Shown in pieces: positions 33,561 through 43,791 of a DNA stretch of 64,000 nucleotides (positions within the stretch are counted from its first letter, which is position 1; each line of letters begins with the position of its first letter). This DNA is from Acidimicrobiia bacterium (GTDB lineage: Bacteria; Actinomycetota; Acidimicrobiia; IMCC26256; PALSA-610): assembly GCA_026002935.1 (NCBI GenBank), contig BPGH01000001.1:1723965-1787964 (forward strand), written 5' to 3'. The notes under the pieces were generated by a model. It was not told the DNA's origin, made no database searches, and was given only the letters and a program-made list of their open reading frames with translations. The position numbers were made by a program, and so were the translations under genes.

Positions 33561-35191
33561 CGGGGGGCGGGCCGGTCCTCGGCGGTCCGGCACCCCGCGC
33601 CGGCGCACCGTTTCAGCTCGGCGAGCCGGTCCGCGAACGCCCGGAGCAGCTCCGGCGGCGCGGTCCCGGCCCGGTTGTCGAGCTGGTAGGGGTCGGCGCG
33701 CAGGTCGTAGAGCTCGACGTCGCCGTTGCCCCACTCGACGTAGAGGTGGTCCCGGGTGCGCAGCGCGAAGTAGGCGGGGGTCAGCGAGACCGTGATCGTG
33801 GACGGGATCGGACCGGCGTCGCCGTCCGGCGGCGGGAGCGGGGCCCCGCCGCCCGGGCCCCCGCCGCCCGGGCCCCCGCCGCCCGCCGGCCCGGTGCCCT
33901 CGCCGTCGTCGCCGGCGGCGGCCGCCGCGCCCGCGCCGAGCGCCGCGGTCACGTCGTCGTCGTAGCGCTCGACGAGGAAGGCCTCCCGCCACGTGGCCGG
34001 CCGTTCGCCGCGCAGCAGCGGCGCGAACGACCGGCCGTCGACGAAGTCGGGCACCGGTGCGCGGGCGAGGTCCGCGAACGTGGGCGCGAGGTCGGTGTTG
34101 AGCACGATCTCGTCGGCCGTGCCGCCCGCGGGGACGCCGGGTCCCCGCACGACGAGCGGGACGCGCACGTCCTCGTCGTAGGCCGTCAGCTTCCCGGCCC
34201 GCAGGCGGTGCTGGCCGCGGTGGAACCCGTTGTCCGACGTGAGCACCAGGTACGTCTCGTCGAGCTCGCCGGTGCGCTCCAGCGCCGCGACCACCTCGCC
34301 GACGAGGTCGTCGGCCGCGCGCATCGTGCGGAGCTGGCGGCGGTACACCGAGTCGAGCCACGCGATCGTGACGTCGTCGAGCGGCGCCTGGTTGCGGACG
34401 AACGCGGGTTTGTCGGACACGTCGGGCTCACCGAACGACGGCGGGCGCGGCGCCGCGGCATCCGCGTGTGCGTCCGCGTAGCGGGGCGGCCCGACCGCGG
34501 GCAGGTGGGGGACGTACGGCGACACGAGCGCGAAGAAGGGCGCGTCACCGGCCCGCTCGGTCACGAAGTCCGAGGCGTGGCCGGCGAGCACGTCGACGAG
34601 GTAGTCGCCGGGCGAGTCCCCGTGGCGTTCGAGCGTGCCACCGACGTTGAGCGTGTAGCCGAACCCGCGGTGCCCGTTGCCACGGATCACGCTCACCCAG
34701 TCGTCCCACCCCGGCGGGACGTAGGTGGGTTCGACGCCGTCGGGGTACCCGTTCAGGTACTTGCCGAACAGGCCGGTGGCATAGCCCGCGTCCTGCAGCC
34801 AGGTCGCGACCGTCGAGTCCTCGTGCCCGAGCTCGTGGAACCGCGCGAAGCCGCCGTGCGGCGCCGCGTTGCCGCGGACGTCGTGGTTGTGGTCGTACTG
34901 GCCGCGCAGCATCGTCGCCCGCGACGGGCAGCACACCGAGTCCACGACGAACGCGTTGGTGAACCGGGTGCCGCGCTCGACGAGGTGCTCGCGGATCGAC
35001 GGGAGCACGTCGAGGTTGTCCTCGAGCAACGCGACGTCGAGGTCGTCGAGGTACACGACCACGACGTTCGGTGCGCCCGGCGCGGCGCGTGTTGCGCGCT
35101 CCCCGCCCGGGTCGCCCGAGGAGCAGGCGCCGGCGAGTGTCGCGAGCGCGACGGCCACCCACGCGGCCCGTGCCGCCCGCGAGCGTCTCAC
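33557..35191 (-). CDS. Lipoprotein sulfatase 2
   Basis: Exported sulfatase of 544 residues with the lipobox AGAC near residue 22. Formylglycine site CCPSRATMLRGQ near residue 84; YLDDLD and TSDNGFHRGQ hold metal ligands; GKYLNGYPDG is shared with the neighbours. Between residues about 415 and 465 lies an insert rich in Gly, Ala and Pro (GGGGPGGGGPGGG) coded by 15-base repeats, probably a flexible loop. Start GTG at 35191 gives a clean signal peptide. Divergent from xerC. Confidence 0.9.
   Translation of the reverse strand: MRRSRAARAAWVAVALATLAGACSSGDPGGERATRAAPGAPNVVVVYLDDLDVALLEDNLDVLPSIREHLVERGTRFTNAFVVDSVCCPSRATMLRGQYDHNHDVRGNAAPHGGFARFHELGHEDSTVATWLQDAGYATGLFGKYLNGYPDGVEPTYVPPGWDDWVSVIRGNGHRGFGYTLNVGGTLERHGDSPGDYLVDVLAGHASDFVTERAGDAPFFALVSPYVPHLPAVGPPRYADAHADAAAPRPPSFGEPDVSDKPAFVRNQAPLDDVTIAWLDSVYRRQLRTMRAADDLVGEVVAALERTGELDETYLVLTSDNGFHRGQHRLRAGKLTAYDEDVRVPLVVRGPGVPAGGTADEIVLNTDLAPTFADLARAPVPDFVDGRSFAPLLRGERPATWREAFLVERYDDDVTAALGAGAAAAAGDDGEGTGPAGGGGPGGGGPGGGAPLPPPDGDAGPIPSTITVSLTPAYFALRTRDHLYVEWGNGDVELYDLRADPYQLDNRAGTAPPELLRAFADRLAELKRCAGAGCRTAEDRPAPR
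33848..33877 (-). repeat. 15-base tandem repeat in sulfatase 2
   Basis: Two perfect copies of gccgcccgggccccc followed by a partial third; the repeat encodes the Gly/Pro loop of sulfatase 2. Confidence 0.75.
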
Positions 35192-35233
35192 GTCGGTCCT
35201 CTCGGTCGTCCGCCCGGGCACCAGGATGGCAGG

Positions 35234-35239
35234 ATCGTA
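35234..35239 (-). promoter_or_regulatory. -10-like element TACGAT of sulfatase 2
   Basis: TACGAT on the minus strand, 42 bases before the GTG at 35191, with GAGAGGA just upstream of the start. It lies within the 102-base divergent region shared with xerC. Confidence 0.42.
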
Positions 35240-35281
35240 CGCAGCGGCGCGGGGAGCCGCGGGGGCGTCCGTCGCGCCCGG

Positions 35282-35287
35282 TACCGT
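35282..35287 (+). promoter_or_regulatory. -10-like element TACCGT of xerC
   Basis: TACCGT ends 6 bases before the GTG at 35294, pointing to a leaderless transcript for xerC-whiG. Confidence 0.47.
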
Positions 35288-35293
35288 CGTGGG

Positions 35294-36166
35294 GTGGCCC
35301 ACGACGTCGGTGCGTTCGTTGCGACGCTCGCGTCGCGCAGCACGCACACCCGGCGCGCGTACGAGCACGACGTCCGCGAGTTCGTCGGCTGGTGCGAACG
35401 GGGCGGCTGCCCCGAACCGGGCGCGCTCGACCACCGGGTCCTGCGCCGCTACCTCGCGTACCTGCAGACCCGGAAGCTGGCGCGGGCCACGACGGCCCGC
35501 AAGGCGGCCGCGGTCAGGGCGTACGTACGCCACCTGCGCCGCCAGGGGGTCCTCGCGCGCGACCCGGCGGCCGACCTGCACACGCCGAAGGGGGGGCGGC
35601 GGCTGCCGCGGGTGCCGCGCGTCGAGGACGCCGCGGCCCTCCTCGCCACGGCCGCCGGGGCCGGGGGCGCGCGGGCCCGGCGGGACCTGGCGGTCCTCGA
35701 ACTGCTGTACGGGTGCGGCCTGCGGGTGGCCGAGTGCTGCGGGCTCGACGTCGGCGACGTCGACCTGCGCCGCCGCAGCGTCACGGTGCTCGGCAAGGGC
35801 TCGAAGGTCCGGCGGCTCCCGCTCCACGACGCCGCCCGGGACGCCGTCGCCGCCTACCTGCGCTCCGGGCGCCCCGAGCTCCTCGTCGAGCCCACCGACG
35901 CCCTGTTCCTGAACGCCCGGGGCCGGCGCTGCACGCCCCGCGACCTCCGGCGCATCCTGGAGCGCCTCCCGCTCCCCGACGGCCGCCGCCTCCACCCGCA
36001 CGCCCTGCGGCACGCCTTCGCGACCCATCTCCTCGACGGTGGTGCCGATCTGCGGGTGGTGCAGGAGCTCCTGGGTCACGCCGACGTCGCCACGACGCAG
36101 GTCTACACTCACGTGACTCGTGACCGACTGAAGAGGGTGTACGAATCGACGCACCCCCGTGCGTGA
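35294..36166 (+). CDS. xerC: Tyrosine recombinase XerC
   Basis: Site-specific recombinase of 290 residues for chromosome dimer resolution. N-terminal SAM-like DNA-binding domain (about 1-85). All catalytic residues are seen: Arg in CGLRVAE, Lys in GKGSKVRRLP, HxxR in HPHALRHAFATHLL, His in LLGHADV, and Tyr in TQVYTHV. Called XerC rather than a phage integrase because it sits next to whiG and rpsB as in other actinobacteria. Overlaps whiG by 4 bases. Confidence 0.93.
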   Translation: MAHDVGAFVATLASRSTHTRRAYEHDVREFVGWCERGGCPEPGALDHRVLRRYLAYLQTRKLARATTARKAAAVRAYVRHLRRQGVLARDPAADLHTPKGGRRLPRVPRVEDAAALLATAAGAGGARARRDLAVLELLYGCGLRVAECCGLDVGDVDLRRRSVTVLGKGSKVRRLPLHDAARDAVAAYLRSGRPELLVEPTDALFLNARGRRCTPRDLRRILERLPLPDGRRLHPHALRHAFATHLLDGGADLRVVQELLGHADVATTQVYTHVTRDRLKRVYESTHPRA

Positions 36167-36972
36167 CGGAAGCGGGCGGCCCGGTGGAAGAGTCCCCGGC
36201 GACCATCGCCGAGCTCTGGCAGGAGTACAAGCGTCACGGCACCCGTGAGGCGCGGGAACGCCTCATCCTGCACTACTCGCCGCTCGTCAAGTTCGTCGCC
36301 GGGCGGGTCGCCGCCGGCCTGCCCCACAACATCGAGCAGTCGGACCTGGTCAGCTACGGGATCTTCGGGCTGATCGACGCGATCGACAAGTTCGACCCCG
36401 CCCGCGGCTACAAGTTCGAGACCTACGCGATCAGCCGGATCAAGGGCGCGATCATCGACGAGCTCCGGTCGATCGACTGGGTGCCCCGCTCCGTGCGCGC
36501 CAAGGCCCGCGCCATCGAACGGGCCTACTCGAAGCTCGAGAACGAGCTGCGCCGCACCCCTGACGACAAGGAGGTCGCCGCCGAGCTCGACATGACCGAG
36601 GAGGAGCTCGCCGCGGTCCTCGGCCAGATCAGCTTCGTGGGTGTGGTCGCCCTCGACGAGCTGCTGTCGGCCGGCTCCGACCGGGGGGCGGGCTCCACCG
36701 TGGGGGACACCATCGCCGGCTCGGGCCACGACCCGGTCGAGGCGTTCGAGTCGGAGGAGATGCGCCAGGTCCTCGCGGACGCGATCAACCGGATGCCCGA
36801 CCGCGAGCGGCTGGTGTTGACGCTCTACTACTACGAGGGCCTGACGCTCGCCGAGATCGGCAGCGTCCTCGGTGTCACCGAGAGCCGCGTGTGCCAGATC
36901 CACACGAAGGCCATCTTCCAGCTGCGGTCGCGCCTGTCGGAGCCGATGCCCGAGCGCGGCATCGTCACCTGA
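36163..36972 (+). CDS. whiG: RNA polymerase sigma factor, WhiG/FliA type
   Basis: Sigma factor of 269 residues. Region 2 includes DLVSYGIFGLIDAIDKFDP and YKFETYAISRIKGAIIDELR; DWVPRSVR leads into region 3; region 4 ends with the helix-turn-helix LTLAEIGSVLGVTESRVCQ. In Streptomyces WhiG drives spore development and in other bacteria relatives drive motility. Here the target genes are unknown. GTG start overlaps xerC, so the two are coupled. Confidence 0.93.
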   Translation: MTEAGGPVEESPATIAELWQEYKRHGTREARERLILHYSPLVKFVAGRVAAGLPHNIEQSDLVSYGIFGLIDAIDKFDPARGYKFETYAISRIKGAIIDELRSIDWVPRSVRAKARAIERAYSKLENELRRTPDDKEVAAELDMTEEELAAVLGQISFVGVVALDELLSAGSDRGAGSTVGDTIAGSGHDPVEAFESEEMRQVLADAINRMPDRERLVLTLYYYEGLTLAEIGSVLGVTESRVCQIHTKAIFQLRSRLSEPMPERGIVT

Positions 36973-37043
36973 GGCCCCCGCGCCGCGGCCCTGCCGCGGC
37001 CGCCGCCCGGGCGCGGGCGCTCGACACGGTTCGTCCCCTCCGG

Positions 37044-37049
37044 TAGCGT
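37044..37049 (+). promoter_or_regulatory. -10-like element TAGCGT of the M23-hydrolase gene
   Basis: TAGCGT about 60 bases before the GTG at 37110; a GGGAGG site lies about 10 bases before the start. Confidence 0.42.
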
Positions 37050-37109
37050 TCGCGGCGCTTCGCCCGCGGCTTCCCCGAGTCCCTGCACCCGTGCAGCTCG
37101 GGAGGCACC

Positions 37110-38780
37110 GTGGCGCCGCGCCCCACCCCGGCCCTGTCCGTCGCGATCGTGCTCGCCGTGGCCCTCGTGGCCCCGGCCGCGCCGGCGTCCGCCGACCCGG
37201 CACGGACCGCGCCCGCGGGCAGCTGGGTGCGGCCGGTGGAGGGCCGGGTGCTGCGCGGCTTCGAGCCCCCCTCCTCCGCGTACGGCGCCGGCCACCGCGG
37301 CGTCGACCTCGCGGCGCCCGACGGCACCGCCGTGCGCGCCGCCGCCGACGGCACGGTCGTGTTCGCGGGGACGATCGCGGACACGCTGCACGTGAGCGTG
37401 GCGCACGAGGGCGGGCTGCGCACGTCCTACTCGTTCCTCGCGACCGTCGCGGTGCGCCAGGGGACGCGGGTGGCGGCCGGGCAGGTCGTCGGCACCAGCG
37501 GTGGCGGCGGGCACGGGCCGGGCGCGGCGCACTTCGGCGAGCACGGCGGCGGGGCCGTCCACTTCGGCCTGCGGGTGGGCGAGACCTACGTCGACCCGAT
37601 GGTGCTGTTCTCGCCGGTCGACCTCGCCGAGGTCGTCGCGCTCGCGCCGACGGTCGCGCCCTACGGCTACAGCGTCGCCGCCGAGCGCCGCAGCCTCCTG
37701 GCCGGCCTCGTCGGCGGCGCGCTCGCGGCGTTCGACGCGGTGACCCGGTTCGTGGGCGAGGCGGTCGCGCCGTTCTCGCCCGGGCTGGGGTACCTCTTCA
37801 CGCACCTCCGCCAGGCGTGGCCCGGGCTGCCCATCGTCAGCTGGGTGCGGCTCGGGCTCGCCGGGGTGCGCGGCCTGGCGGCGTGGTACGCCGACGCCCG
37901 CACCTGCGGTCGGGGTGCGCCGCCCGCGGACGGGACCGGCGGGTCCGGCAACGGGGTCGTGCTGGTCGGCGGCCTCGACAGCGAGTCGGGGCCGGGCGGG
38001 CGCACGTTCGACCTCCCCCTCGAGCTGCTCGGCTACGAGCCGGCCGACGCGAGCTGGTTCTCCTACGCGCCCGACGGCGGGCCCTACCGCGCGGCCGACA
38101 CGTACGCCCCGACGCTCACCTCCGCGGCGCGCCTCGCCCAGCAGCTCCGCGCCCGCCAGCGTGCCGAGCCGGGCCGTCCGGTCGACCTGATCGCCCACTC
38201 CCACGGCGGGGTCGTCGTCCTCGCCTTCCTGAAGCTCCTGTACGACCCGGACGACCCGACGCTGCCGCCGATCGGCAACGTCGTCACGATCGCGTCCCCG
38301 CTCGAGGGCGCGCCGCTCGCCTCGTACCTCGTCGAGCGCCTCGACCCCGCCCGGGCGGGGCACCTGGCCGTCGTCCTCGCCGAGGCCGTCGCGGGCGGCC
38401 GGTTCCCCGACCCGCACGCGCCGGCGATCGCCGACCTCGCCGAGGAGTCCGACCTCATGCGGCGCCTGCGGGACGCGCCGCTGCCGGACGACGTGCGCCT
38501 CACGACGATCGGCTCGCTGTGGGACGTCGTCGTGCCGGCCGACCTGGCGACGACGGACGGCGCGACCCACACGGTCGTCGACACGGGCAGCCCGCTCGAC
38601 GCGCACGGCGGCGTGACCGCCCACGCCCGGACGCTGCGGGTGGTCCGGGCGGCGCTCGAGGGCCGGGCGCCGCCGTGCCGCGCCGTCGCCGAGATCTTCG
38701 CCGGCGAGGTGGTCCCGCCGGTGATCGCGGGGATCGAGACCCTCGCGGTCCCGTACCCGGCCCCCGCCCCCGTGCCCTGA
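37110..38780 (+). CDS. Exported M23 peptidase fused to an alpha/beta hydrolase
   Basis: Secreted protein of 556 residues. Signal peptide 1-28 (AxA site). Residues about 40-165 are an M23/LytM domain: GHRGVDLAAPDG gives the HxxxD zinc ligands and AVHFGLRVGETYVDP the terminal zinc His. The first His of the usual HxH is replaced by Ala. From about 285 an alpha/beta hydrolase follows: VVLVGGLDSESG and the nucleophile elbow LIAHSHGGVV (about residue 367). Cutting peptidoglycan and an ester could be its joint job; neither is shown. An M23 gene between whiG and rpsB is typical of actinobacteria. Confidence 0.83.
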   Translation: MAPRPTPALSVAIVLAVALVAPAAPASADPARTAPAGSWVRPVEGRVLRGFEPPSSAYGAGHRGVDLAAPDGTAVRAAADGTVVFAGTIADTLHVSVAHEGGLRTSYSFLATVAVRQGTRVAAGQVVGTSGGGGHGPGAAHFGEHGGGAVHFGLRVGETYVDPMVLFSPVDLAEVVALAPTVAPYGYSVAAERRSLLAGLVGGALAAFDAVTRFVGEAVAPFSPGLGYLFTHLRQAWPGLPIVSWVRLGLAGVRGLAAWYADARTCGRGAPPADGTGGSGNGVVLVGGLDSESGPGGRTFDLPLELLGYEPADASWFSYAPDGGPYRAADTYAPTLTSAARLAQQLRARQRAEPGRPVDLIAHSHGGVVVLAFLKLLYDPDDPTLPPIGNVVTIASPLEGAPLASYLVERLDPARAGHLAVVLAEAVAGGRFPDPHAPAIADLAEESDLMRRLRDAPLPDDVRLTTIGSLWDVVVPADLATTDGATHTVVDTGSPLDAHGGVTAHARTLRVVRAALEGRAPPCRAVAEIFAGEVVPPVIAGIETLAVPYPAPAPVP

Positions 38781-38893
38781 CGGGCCCGCGGTCACGCCCC
38801 GGCCCGGCGCGGCGCGCCCGGCCTCCCCGGCGACGACGGGCCGCGGGCCGCGCGGGTGGCCGACCGGCCCCGGGGGCGGCGGGCCCCCGGGGC

Positions 38894-38899
38894 TACACT
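38894..38899 (+). promoter_or_regulatory. -10-like element TACACT of the rpsB operon
   Basis: TACACT about 145 bases before the rpsB GTG. The 264-base space between the hydrolase and rpsB otherwise holds only a GC-rich leader in which I see no known riboswitch; GGGGAGGAG is the ribosome binding site. Confidence 0.45.
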
Positions 38900-39044
38900 G
38901 CCGGTCGGCCCGGCCCCCGCGCCGCGGCCCCCGAGGACCGATCCAGACCGACTCAGCACGCCCGCACCCCGAGGTGGCGCCGCCCCGGACCGCACCGGCC
39001 GGCGCTCGCGCGGGCGGAAGACGAACCAGGGGAGGAGCACGGCC

Positions 39045-39989
39045 GTGGCCGTCGTGACCATGAGGCAGCTGTTGGAGGCCGGAGTCCACTTCGGCCACCA
39101 GACCCGGCGCTGGAACCCGAAGATGCGCCGCTTCATCTTCGGGGAGCGCAACGGCATCTACATCGTCGACCTGCACCAGACGCTGGAGCGGATCGACACC
39201 GCCTACCGCTTCCTGCGCGACACCGTCGCCGACGGCGGCACCGTGCTGTTCGTCGGGACCAAGAAGCAGGCGCAGGAGCCGATCGAGCGCGAGGCACGCC
39301 GCTGCGGCATGCCGTACGTCAACTTCCGGTGGCTCGGCGGCATGCTGACCAACTTCCAGACGGTCCACTCGCGCGTGTCGAAGCTGCGCGAGCTCCAGCG
39401 GGTCGTCGACAGCGGCGAGATCGACCAGATGCCCAAGAAGGAGGCGCTCAAGGTCCGCCGTGACCTCGCGAAGCTGGAGCGCAACCTCGGCGGCATCAAG
39501 AACCTCGAGCGCGTGCCCTCGGCGATCTTCGTCATCGACACGAAGAAGGAGCACATCGCCGTCACCGAGGCGAACCGGCTGCGGATCCCCGTGGTGGCGG
39601 TCGTCGACACGAACTGCGACCCCGACATCGTCGACTACGTCATCCCCGGCAACGACGACGCGATCCGCTCCGCGCAGCTCATGTGCCGCGTCGTCGCCGA
39701 CGCGATCATCGAGGGCAAGCACCTCGCGCAGCGGCGCGGCGCCCGGCCCGGCACCCGCGCCGAGGACGTCCGGCCGGCGGCGCCGCCGCCCCGCACGCCC
39801 GAGGAGGAGGCCGAGTTCCAGCGCCGCCAGGCGGAGGCCCGTGCCGCGGCGGCCGCCAAGCAGCGCGAGATCGAGGCGCGGGCGCGGGAGGCGGCGGCGG
39901 CGAAGGCCGCCGGGCGCGCCGGGCAGGACGGCGCGGCCCCCGCCGAGGAGGGCAGCGGTGCCGGGACGGCGGCCGAGGCCGCAGGCTGA
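39045..39989 (+). CDS. rpsB: 30S ribosomal protein S2
   Basis: S2 of 314 residues. It starts [25 protein letters not shown] after a few residues and contains [13 protein letters not shown] and [19 protein letters not shown]. The conserved body ends near residue 230. The last 80 residues are an Ala/Arg/Glu-rich tail, long for S2 but common in GC-rich actinobacteria. GTG with a strong GGAGGAG upstream. First gene of rpsB-tsf-pyrH-frr. Confidence 0.97.
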   Translation: MAVVTMRQLLEAGVHFGHQTRRWNPKMRRFIFGERNGIYIVDLHQTLERIDTAYRFLRDTVADGGTVLFVGTKKQAQEPIEREARRCGMPYVNFRWLGGMLTNFQTVHSRVSKLRELQRVVDSGEIDQMPKKEALKVRRDLAKLERNLGGIKNLERVPSAIFVIDTKKEHIAVTEANRLRIPVVAVVDTNCDPDIVDYVIPGNDDAIRSAQLMCRVVADAIIEGKHLAQRRGARPGTRAEDVRPAAPPPRTPEEEAEFQRRQAEARAAAAAKQREIEARAREAAAAKAAGRAGQDGAAPAEEGSGAGTAAEAAG

Positions 39990-40001
39990 GTGGACGGGAC
40001 G

Positions 40002-40847
40002 ATGACCGAGATCTCCGCGAAGGACGTCGCCGCGCTGCGCAAGCTGACCGGCGCCGGGATGATGGACTGCAAGCGCGCGCTCGAGGAGACGGGCGGCGAC
40101 CTCGAGGCCGCGAAGACCTGGCTGCGCGAGAAGGGCATCGCGGGTGCCGCGAAGCGGGCCGGGCGCGAGGCCGACGAGGGCGCGATCGAGGTGCTCGTCG
40201 ACGGGGGCGTCGCCGCGCTCGTCGAGCTCAACTGCGAGACCGACTTCGTCGCCAAGGGCGACGTGTTCAAGAAGGCGCTCGACGGGCTCACGCGCCTCGT
40301 CGCCGCCGAGGGCGACGACGACCTCGCGGCGAAGCCGTACGAGGGCGGCACCGTCGACGAGTTCGTGAAGGGGCTGTCGGGCACGCTCGGCGAGAAGATC
40401 CAGCTCGGGCGCGTCGTGCGGTTCGAGACGGCCGACGGCCTGCTCGACGGCTACAAGCACGTGCAGAACGAGCGCGGCGTCGTCGGCGTGCTCGTCGAGC
40501 TCGGCGGCGTCGACCCCTCCGACGCGCGGGCGCGCGAGGTCGCGCACGACATCGCCCTGCACATCGCCAGCGCGGCGCCGCGCTACGTGTCGCGCGCCGA
40601 CGTGCCGGCGGACGAGGTCGAGCGCGAGCGGGCGGTGCTCGAGGCGCAGACCCGCGAGGAGGGCAAGCCCGAGCAGGCCTTGCCGAAGATCGTCGAGGGC
40701 AAGCTCAACGGCTTCTTCAAGACGGTCGCGCTCCTCGAGCAGCCCTTCGTGAAGGACCAGAAGACGACCGTCGCGAAGCTGCTCGAAGGGCTCGGCGGTC
40801 AGGCGACCGTCCGGCGCTTCGCGCGGGTCAAGATCGGCGAGGAGTGA
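40002..40847 (+). CDS. tsf: Elongation factor Ts
   Basis: Guanine nucleotide exchange factor for EF-Tu, about 281 residues. N-terminal UBA-like domain has ISAKDVAALRKLTGAGMMDCK and ALEETGGDLEAAKTWLREKG; the core has VELNCETDFVAK, and DIALHIASAAPRYVSR. I prefer the ATG at 40002; a GTG at 39990, just after the rpsB stop, would add four residues. Confidence 0.96.
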   Translation: MTEISAKDVAALRKLTGAGMMDCKRALEETGGDLEAAKTWLREKGIAGAAKRAGREADEGAIEVLVDGGVAALVELNCETDFVAKGDVFKKALDGLTRLVAAEGDDDLAAKPYEGGTVDEFVKGLSGTLGEKIQLGRVVRFETADGLLDGYKHVQNERGVVGVLVELGGVDPSDARAREVAHDIALHIASAAPRYVSRADVPADEVERERAVLEAQTREEGKPEQALPKIVEGKLNGFFKTVALLEQPFVKDQKTTVAKLLEGLGGQATVRRFARVKIGEE

Positions 40848-40875
40848 GGCGGGCGCGCCGGGTGGCGCCCCGTGA

Positions 40876-42191
<1,316 letters not shown>

Positions 42192-42275
42192 CCGCGCCGC
42201 GGTCGCACGGGTGGCGCGGCGGCCGGCGGGCGGGCAGCCCGGGCGGGCCGCCGACGACGCCGGGGAGGACGCACG

Positions 42276-43742
42276 GTGAGTGACGAACGCGACGACGAGC
42301 GGCGGGAGGCGACGCCCTTCGAGGGGGTCCGGATCCTGGGCGCCGAGGAGGCGCGGGCCGCGCTGGGCGAGCAGGGCGAGGGACGGGACACGGACCCGGA
42401 CGCCGCGCCGCCCGCCCGCCCGGCGGGGCGGGTGCGCCGCTTCCCGGAGGGCGGGCCCACCTGGGCGGCCTCGGCGGCGGGCGACGAGCCGCCGCCGGGC
42501 CCGGCCGGCGAGCCGCCGACGGGGGAGGTGCCGCCGCTGCCGCACTGGACGGAGCCGCCGACGGGCGCGGTGCCGGCCATCTTCGCCGACGACCTCGACG
42601 CCGAGCCCGACGACGAGGAGCTCGAGGCATGGAGCTCGTTCACGGGGAGCCAGCCGCGCTTTCGCGCCGAGGGCGCCGACTGGGCGGAGGCGGACTTCGC
42701 CGACGACGAGCTCACCGAGCTGACCGGGGAGACGGCCGGCCTCGGTGCACTCGCGAGCGCACGGGTCGTCGACGACGACGACGCGTTCGAGCAGGAGCTC
42801 GCGCAGCGCCGGCGGCGCACCGCGCGCGGACGGGCCGCCCGCACGATGGTGACCGAGCCGCCGCCCGCGGCCGCGACGCCGCGCGCCCGCGCGTCCGAGC
42901 CGCGCGAGCCCGGTGAGCTCTCGCCCCCGGGCCCCGTCGCGGCGCGCGACCTTCCCACGGCCGTGCTCACCGCCGCGGCGGTCGCCGTCGTCGCGCTGGT
43001 GTGCTTCAGCCGGGGCACGTTCTGGACGGCGCTGCTCGCGGCCGCGGTCGTGGGGCTGGGCAGCGTGGAGTTCTCCGCGGCGCTCCAGGCCCGCGGGTTC
43101 CGGCCGGCGTCGCTGCTGGCCCTCGTCGCGTCCGCGGCGTTGCCGGTCGCGGCGCGGGAGTTCGGCGTGGGCGCGTACCCGGTGTTCTCGGGGCTGGTCG
43201 TCGTGTTCGCGATGCTGTGGTTCCTGTGGGAGGTCACGCCCGGGCGGCCGCTCCTCGGGGTGGCGACGACCGTGCTGTCGTTCGCCTACGTCGGCGGACT
43301 CGGCGGCTTCGCGGGGCTGTTGCTCGCCGGCGACGACGGCGTCGGGCTCCTGCTCGGCGTGGTGCTGTGCACGATCGCGTACGACGTCTTCGGGTTCTTC
43401 GTGGGTTCGCAGTTCGGCAAGAGCCCGATCGCGCCGAGCGTCTCGCCGAACAAGTCGTTCGAGGGGACCCTCGCCGGGATGGTCGCCGCGGTGGTCGTCG
43501 GGTGGCTGCTCGTCGGCCAGATCCACCCGTGGAGCCCCGCACGGTCGGTGGTGCTCGGCCTGTTCGTCGCCGCGGCCGCGTTCCTCGGCGACCTGTGCGA
43601 GTCGATGCTGAAGCGCGACCTCGGGATCAAGGACTTCGGCTCCCTGCTCCCCGGCCACGGCGGCGTGCTCGACCGGTTCGACTCGCTCCTGTTCTGCCTG
43701 CCGGTCGGGTACTTCCTGGCCCTGCACCTGAACCTCCTCTGA
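42276..43742 (+). CDS. cdsA: Phosphatidate cytidylyltransferase with long acidic N-terminal region
   Basis: Makes CDP-diacylglycerol, the branch point of phospholipid synthesis. The membrane part (residues about 220-488, roughly eight helices) has the CDP-alcohol signature SMLKRDLGIKDFGSLLPGHG with GVLDRFDS. Before it lies a hydrophilic stretch of about 210 residues, acidic then Arg/Pro-rich, that most CdsA proteins lack or have shorter. GTG start; this stretch shares the frame and codon bias of the gene, so the extension looks genuine. Confidence 0.92.
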   Translation: MSDERDDERREATPFEGVRILGAEEARAALGEQGEGRDTDPDAAPPARPAGRVRRFPEGGPTWAASAAGDEPPPGPAGEPPTGEVPPLPHWTEPPTGAVPAIFADDLDAEPDDEELEAWSSFTGSQPRFRAEGADWAEADFADDELTELTGETAGLGALASARVVDDDDAFEQELAQRRRRTARGRAARTMVTEPPPAAATPRARASEPREPGELSPPGPVAARDLPTAVLTAAAVAVVALVCFSRGTFWTALLAAAVVGLGSVEFSAALQARGFRPASLLALVASAALPVAAREFGVGAYPVFSGLVVVFAMLWFLWEVTPGRPLLGVATTVLSFAYVGGLGGFAGLLLAGDDGVGLLLGVVLCTIAYDVFGFFVGSQFGKSPIAPSVSPNKSFEGTLAGMVAAVVVGWLLVGQIHPWSPARSVVLGLFVAAAAFLGDLCESMLKRDLGIKDFGSLLPGHGGVLDRFDSLLFCLPVGYFLALHLNLL

Positions 43743-43779
43743 TCCGGCCAGTGGTGCGGCGGCGCGCCCGGGCGGGCCG

Positions 43780-43785
43780 TAGGCT
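43780..43785 (+). promoter_or_regulatory. -10-like element TAGGCT of dxr
   Basis: TAGGCT ends 6 bases before the ATG at 43792, supporting that ATG and a leaderless message. Confidence 0.47.
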
Positions 43786-43791
43786 GGGGTG

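Noticed and set aside
35294-36166. Phage or integrative-element integrase
   Set aside because: Although it is a tyrosine recombinase, its place before whiG-rpsB and lack of attachment repeats, tRNA or phage genes point to housekeeping XerC.
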